Below, in pieces: positions 62,385 to 64,000 of a DNA stretch of 64,000 nt. The translations under genes and the position numbers were made by a program. This stretch comes from Paenibacillus montanisoli (lineage in GTDB: Bacteria > Bacillota > Bacilli > Paenibacillales > Paenibacillaceae), in contig NZ_QLUW01000001.1 of assembly GCF_003268025.1 (NCBI RefSeq), positions 930,001 through 994,000 on the forward strand, given 5' to 3'. A model generated the notes under the pieces. The model ran no database searches. It worked only from the letters and a program-made list of their open reading frames with translations, and had not been told where the DNA came from. The stretch's first letter is position 1, and every line of letters begins with the position of its first letter.

Positions 62385-63396
62385 TTAGCTCAGACGAAAT
62401 GCTTCTTTGTTGGTTAGAATCGAGAAAATCCAGTGGATTAGCTTATTTACACAAGCAATTACTGCCACTTTAAACGGCTTACCCTCGGCACGTTTCTTGT
62501 CGTAGTAAGCTCTAAGCTTCTGGTTACGTGAGCTGCGCAGACCGCAGCGTACGGCCAGATATAAGGTTGTTCGCAACCTTCGTGAACCGCGTTTGGTAAT
62601 CGTGTTTCGAGTTGCAGTAAACTTACCGGAAGAGAAAACACTTGGATCAACGCCGGCAAATGCAACGAGCTTCTTTGCATGATCAAATCGATCGATCTCT
62701 CCGACCTCAGCCAGAATTGTTGCAGCAATTCTAGTGCCAATGCCGGGTATCGATTGGATCAATTCATACTCATGTAATTCTGCAGCCAGAGCATCTATCG
62801 ACTGTTCGAGTTTGGCTAGATGCTCTTGGTACTGTAGAAGGAGATTAATCAGCAGTTCCAGCGAGATGAGATGGCTTGAAAAAGCTGTTTCTCTGAAAGG
62901 GTTTCGTTCCGCAGCAGCCGCTAATTTCAGCGCTCGTTCAAGTGCCCAAGTGGAATTTGACCGTCCAGAAATAGATTGTATCGTCGCTGTGATGTCATTC
63001 AGGGACCTGTTCAGTACGGACGAAGAAGTAGGGTGGAGCGCCAGAAAGCGAAGGGAAACCTTCGAGTACAGATCTCCAAATACACCGCGGTATTCCGGAA
63101 AAACCTGATCAAGAACCGCCTGAAACTGCAGCTTCGCTTGCACATACATATCTGTTAAAGAATCATGCTGCCTTGTCAAATAGCGCAGATTCATCATGAA
63201 TTGTCCCCGTCTTTTGTACGGCTCTAACTCTTCTTTGTAGAACAACTCCCCAAGTTGGTATGCGTCTGCACTATCCGTTTTCACTTTACGTAAATTATTT
63301 TTTTTGGCTTGATGTGAGATCAATGGATTAATGACGATATATAAATATTGATGCTCATTCACCTTTGGAAACATCCAGTCCAATAACAGGATTCAT
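62385..63396 (-). pseudogene. IS110-family transposase with internal deletion
   Basis: The minus-strand ATG at 63396 (SD CAAGGAGTGG) reads MNPVIGLDVSKGE and stops. The downstream frame continues EHQYLYIVINPLISHQAKK…VKTDSADAYQLGELF and ends 62385. The join loses roughly 60 codons, including the expected ESTGHY-type acidic block, and shifts the frame. The C-terminal helix-hairpin region (IQSIPGIGTRIAATILAEVG; FAGVDPSVFSSG) is intact. One DEDD acid is lost, so this copy should be inactive. Confidence 0.88.
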
Positions 63397-63705
63397 GTAG
63401 CCACTCCTTGTTTAATATTCGCCGGCAGCCCCTGACCTTCTTGTCTTCCACATTATCGCATGTGATTCGGGGGCTTGCCCCAACTAGCCTAATCGAGGTT
63501 TAACAAGCAGGGGGGATGAACGGAATAGCTCTCGGGATCTGAGTCCCACGGGCAGGAACGTTCGATCCCCGGCTACCGCAATCTTACGACCACATAAAAA
63601 TGAGGTCGACCAGTAAGTTCTGGTGACCTCATAATACGAACGGGCAGGATAGTTCAACTAGTCACCGAATACTTATCTCAGGTTTTAAGTCGTAAAAGGA
63701 TAAGG
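63397..63705. other. IS110 5' flank and following gap
   Basis: On the transposase strand, 63425-63480 folds: GGCAGCCCC with GGGGC-T-TGCC outside, and CACAT-N6-ATGTG (63450-63465) inside. IS110-group elements encode a structured bridge RNA in this position, so this may be its remnant. Further right, ATGAGGTC and ACCAG pair with CTGGT and GACCTCAT (63600-63632). No gene is seen before 63706. Confidence 0.45.
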
Positions 63706-63969
63706 GTGAATTATGTGCCAAAAGATTACGTTTGGGGAATTTTCGTTGCTGATGCTTCAACTGGTTTTCCAAATTTCTTTCCAATAGGTATTTACTCCAC
63801 ACGTGAGTTAGCCATTAATGAAGTCGAAGCCTTGCCAAGAGATCACAATTATCAATTACTTCGAATGCCGCTAAATAATAACTTCGCATATTACCATAAA
63901 AAGAATGGTAAGTTGGTTGGGATAGATGCGATCCATCATGAACATTTTCATTTCAAAGATGAAAGTTAA
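63706..63969 (+). CDS. Small protein of unknown function
   Basis: Protein of 87 aa, AT-rich, rich in aromatic residues and His (YVWGIFVADASTGFPNFFPIGIYS…; HHEHFHF). AAAAGGA 5 nt upstream supports GTG 63706. No family is recognised, and no signal or membrane helix is seen. Repeat copy 3 follows 17 bp after the stop, as after the other small genes here. Confidence 0.6.
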   Translation: MNYVPKDYVWGIFVADASTGFPNFFPIGIYSTRELAINEVEALPRDHNYQLLRMPLNNNFAYYHKKNGKLVGIDAIHHEHFHFKDES

Positions 63970-63986
63970 ACCGATTGGTTGTTACG

Positions 63987-64000
63987 CTAACGGGTACGAG
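63987..64000 (+). repeat. CTRACGGGYACGATAG repeat, copy 3 (cut by window end)
   Basis: CTAACGGGTACGAG matches the start of copies 1 and 2 (the final G differs) and runs off the window. Confidence 0.45.

Noticed and set aside
63500..63580. tRNA-like 3' end (GTTCGATCCCC … GGCTACC)
   Set aside because: The T-stem arms do not pair and no matching acceptor or anticodon stem is found; only the common T-loop sequence matches.

Overview
The window reads as chromosome of an endospore-forming Firmicute of the Paenibacillaceae (Paenibacillus-like). It carries a GerA/GerB/GerC germinant-receptor operon, an alpha/beta-type small acid-soluble spore protein, YtaF, a Bacillus-style polA-mutM-ytaF-coaE-nrdR neighbourhood, many AraC-type regulators and carbohydrate ABC importer parts, strong AGGAGG-type ribosome sites and frequent TTG/GTG starts. 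Most of the window is moderately GC-rich. From about 54.3 kb the DNA becomes visibly more AT-rich and accessory in character. The species assignment is an inference from gene content.

Layout: 0-6.3 kb, sugar-metabolism genes (end of a Gfo/Idh/MocA-type protein, aldo/keto reductase, alpha/beta-hydrolase, aldose epimerase, then an AraC regulator divergent from a TIM-barrel isomerase plus a Gfo/Idh/MocA dehydrogenase). 6.4-10 kb, ger operon. 10-12.2 kb, FabV enoyl reductase and a two-domain VOC protein. 12.4-19.4 kb, membrane-bound AraC sensor-regulator, LplB/YtcP/LipO-type sugar importer and a DUF1861 protein. 19.4-26 kb, phytanoyl-CoA dioxygenase-like gene with AraC regulator, then an IclR-SDR-FAH-(EEP)-lactonase group that fits the non-phosphorylating L-fucose/L-rhamnose pathway. 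26-30 kb, autoregulated PadR plus MFS exporter and two unknown membrane or secreted proteins.

30-41.9 kb holds two adjacent, non-identical phosphate-uptake (pst) operons. The first is preceded by an 11-bp-periodic TTAACA array that matches Bacillus PHO boxes. It carries a secreted stalk/propeller protein and an unusual soluble CBS-chemoreceptor hybrid. The second has a lipoprotein PstS and a shorter PHO-box-like pair. A 52-bp tandem repeat lies between them. 42-51 kb is the conserved polA-mutM-ytaF-coaE-nrdR region, interrupted by an ADP-ribosylglycohydrolase-fold protein with carbohydrate-type C-terminal domains. 51-54.3 kb has a cupin regulator, a LigB-type dioxygenase, a transporter and tRNA-Ala.

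54.3-60.1 kb is an arsenic island: a tiny Cys-rich protein, ArsR, ArsI (C-As lyase), ArsN1 (arsinothricin acetyltransferase), an FAD monooxygenase, a second ArsR, ArsB and ArsC. Together these would deal with arsenate, arsenite and organoarsenicals. Three copies of one operator (ATCAA-N6-TTGAT, always with an A/T-tract centre) tie the first part together. The last 4 kb is decayed: a frameshifted glycosylase-like gene, a nonsense-interrupted gene, an internally deleted IS110 transposase with a structured, possibly bridge-RNA-like flank, and a short repeat (CTRACGGGYACGATAG) following each small gene.

No CRISPR array, prophage or recognisable antiviral defence system was seen. The most promising non-textbook items are the CBS-chemoreceptor inside the pst operon, the Cys-tailed organoarsenical operon with its unassigned small protein and monooxygenase, and the ADP-ribosylglycohydrolase fusion.
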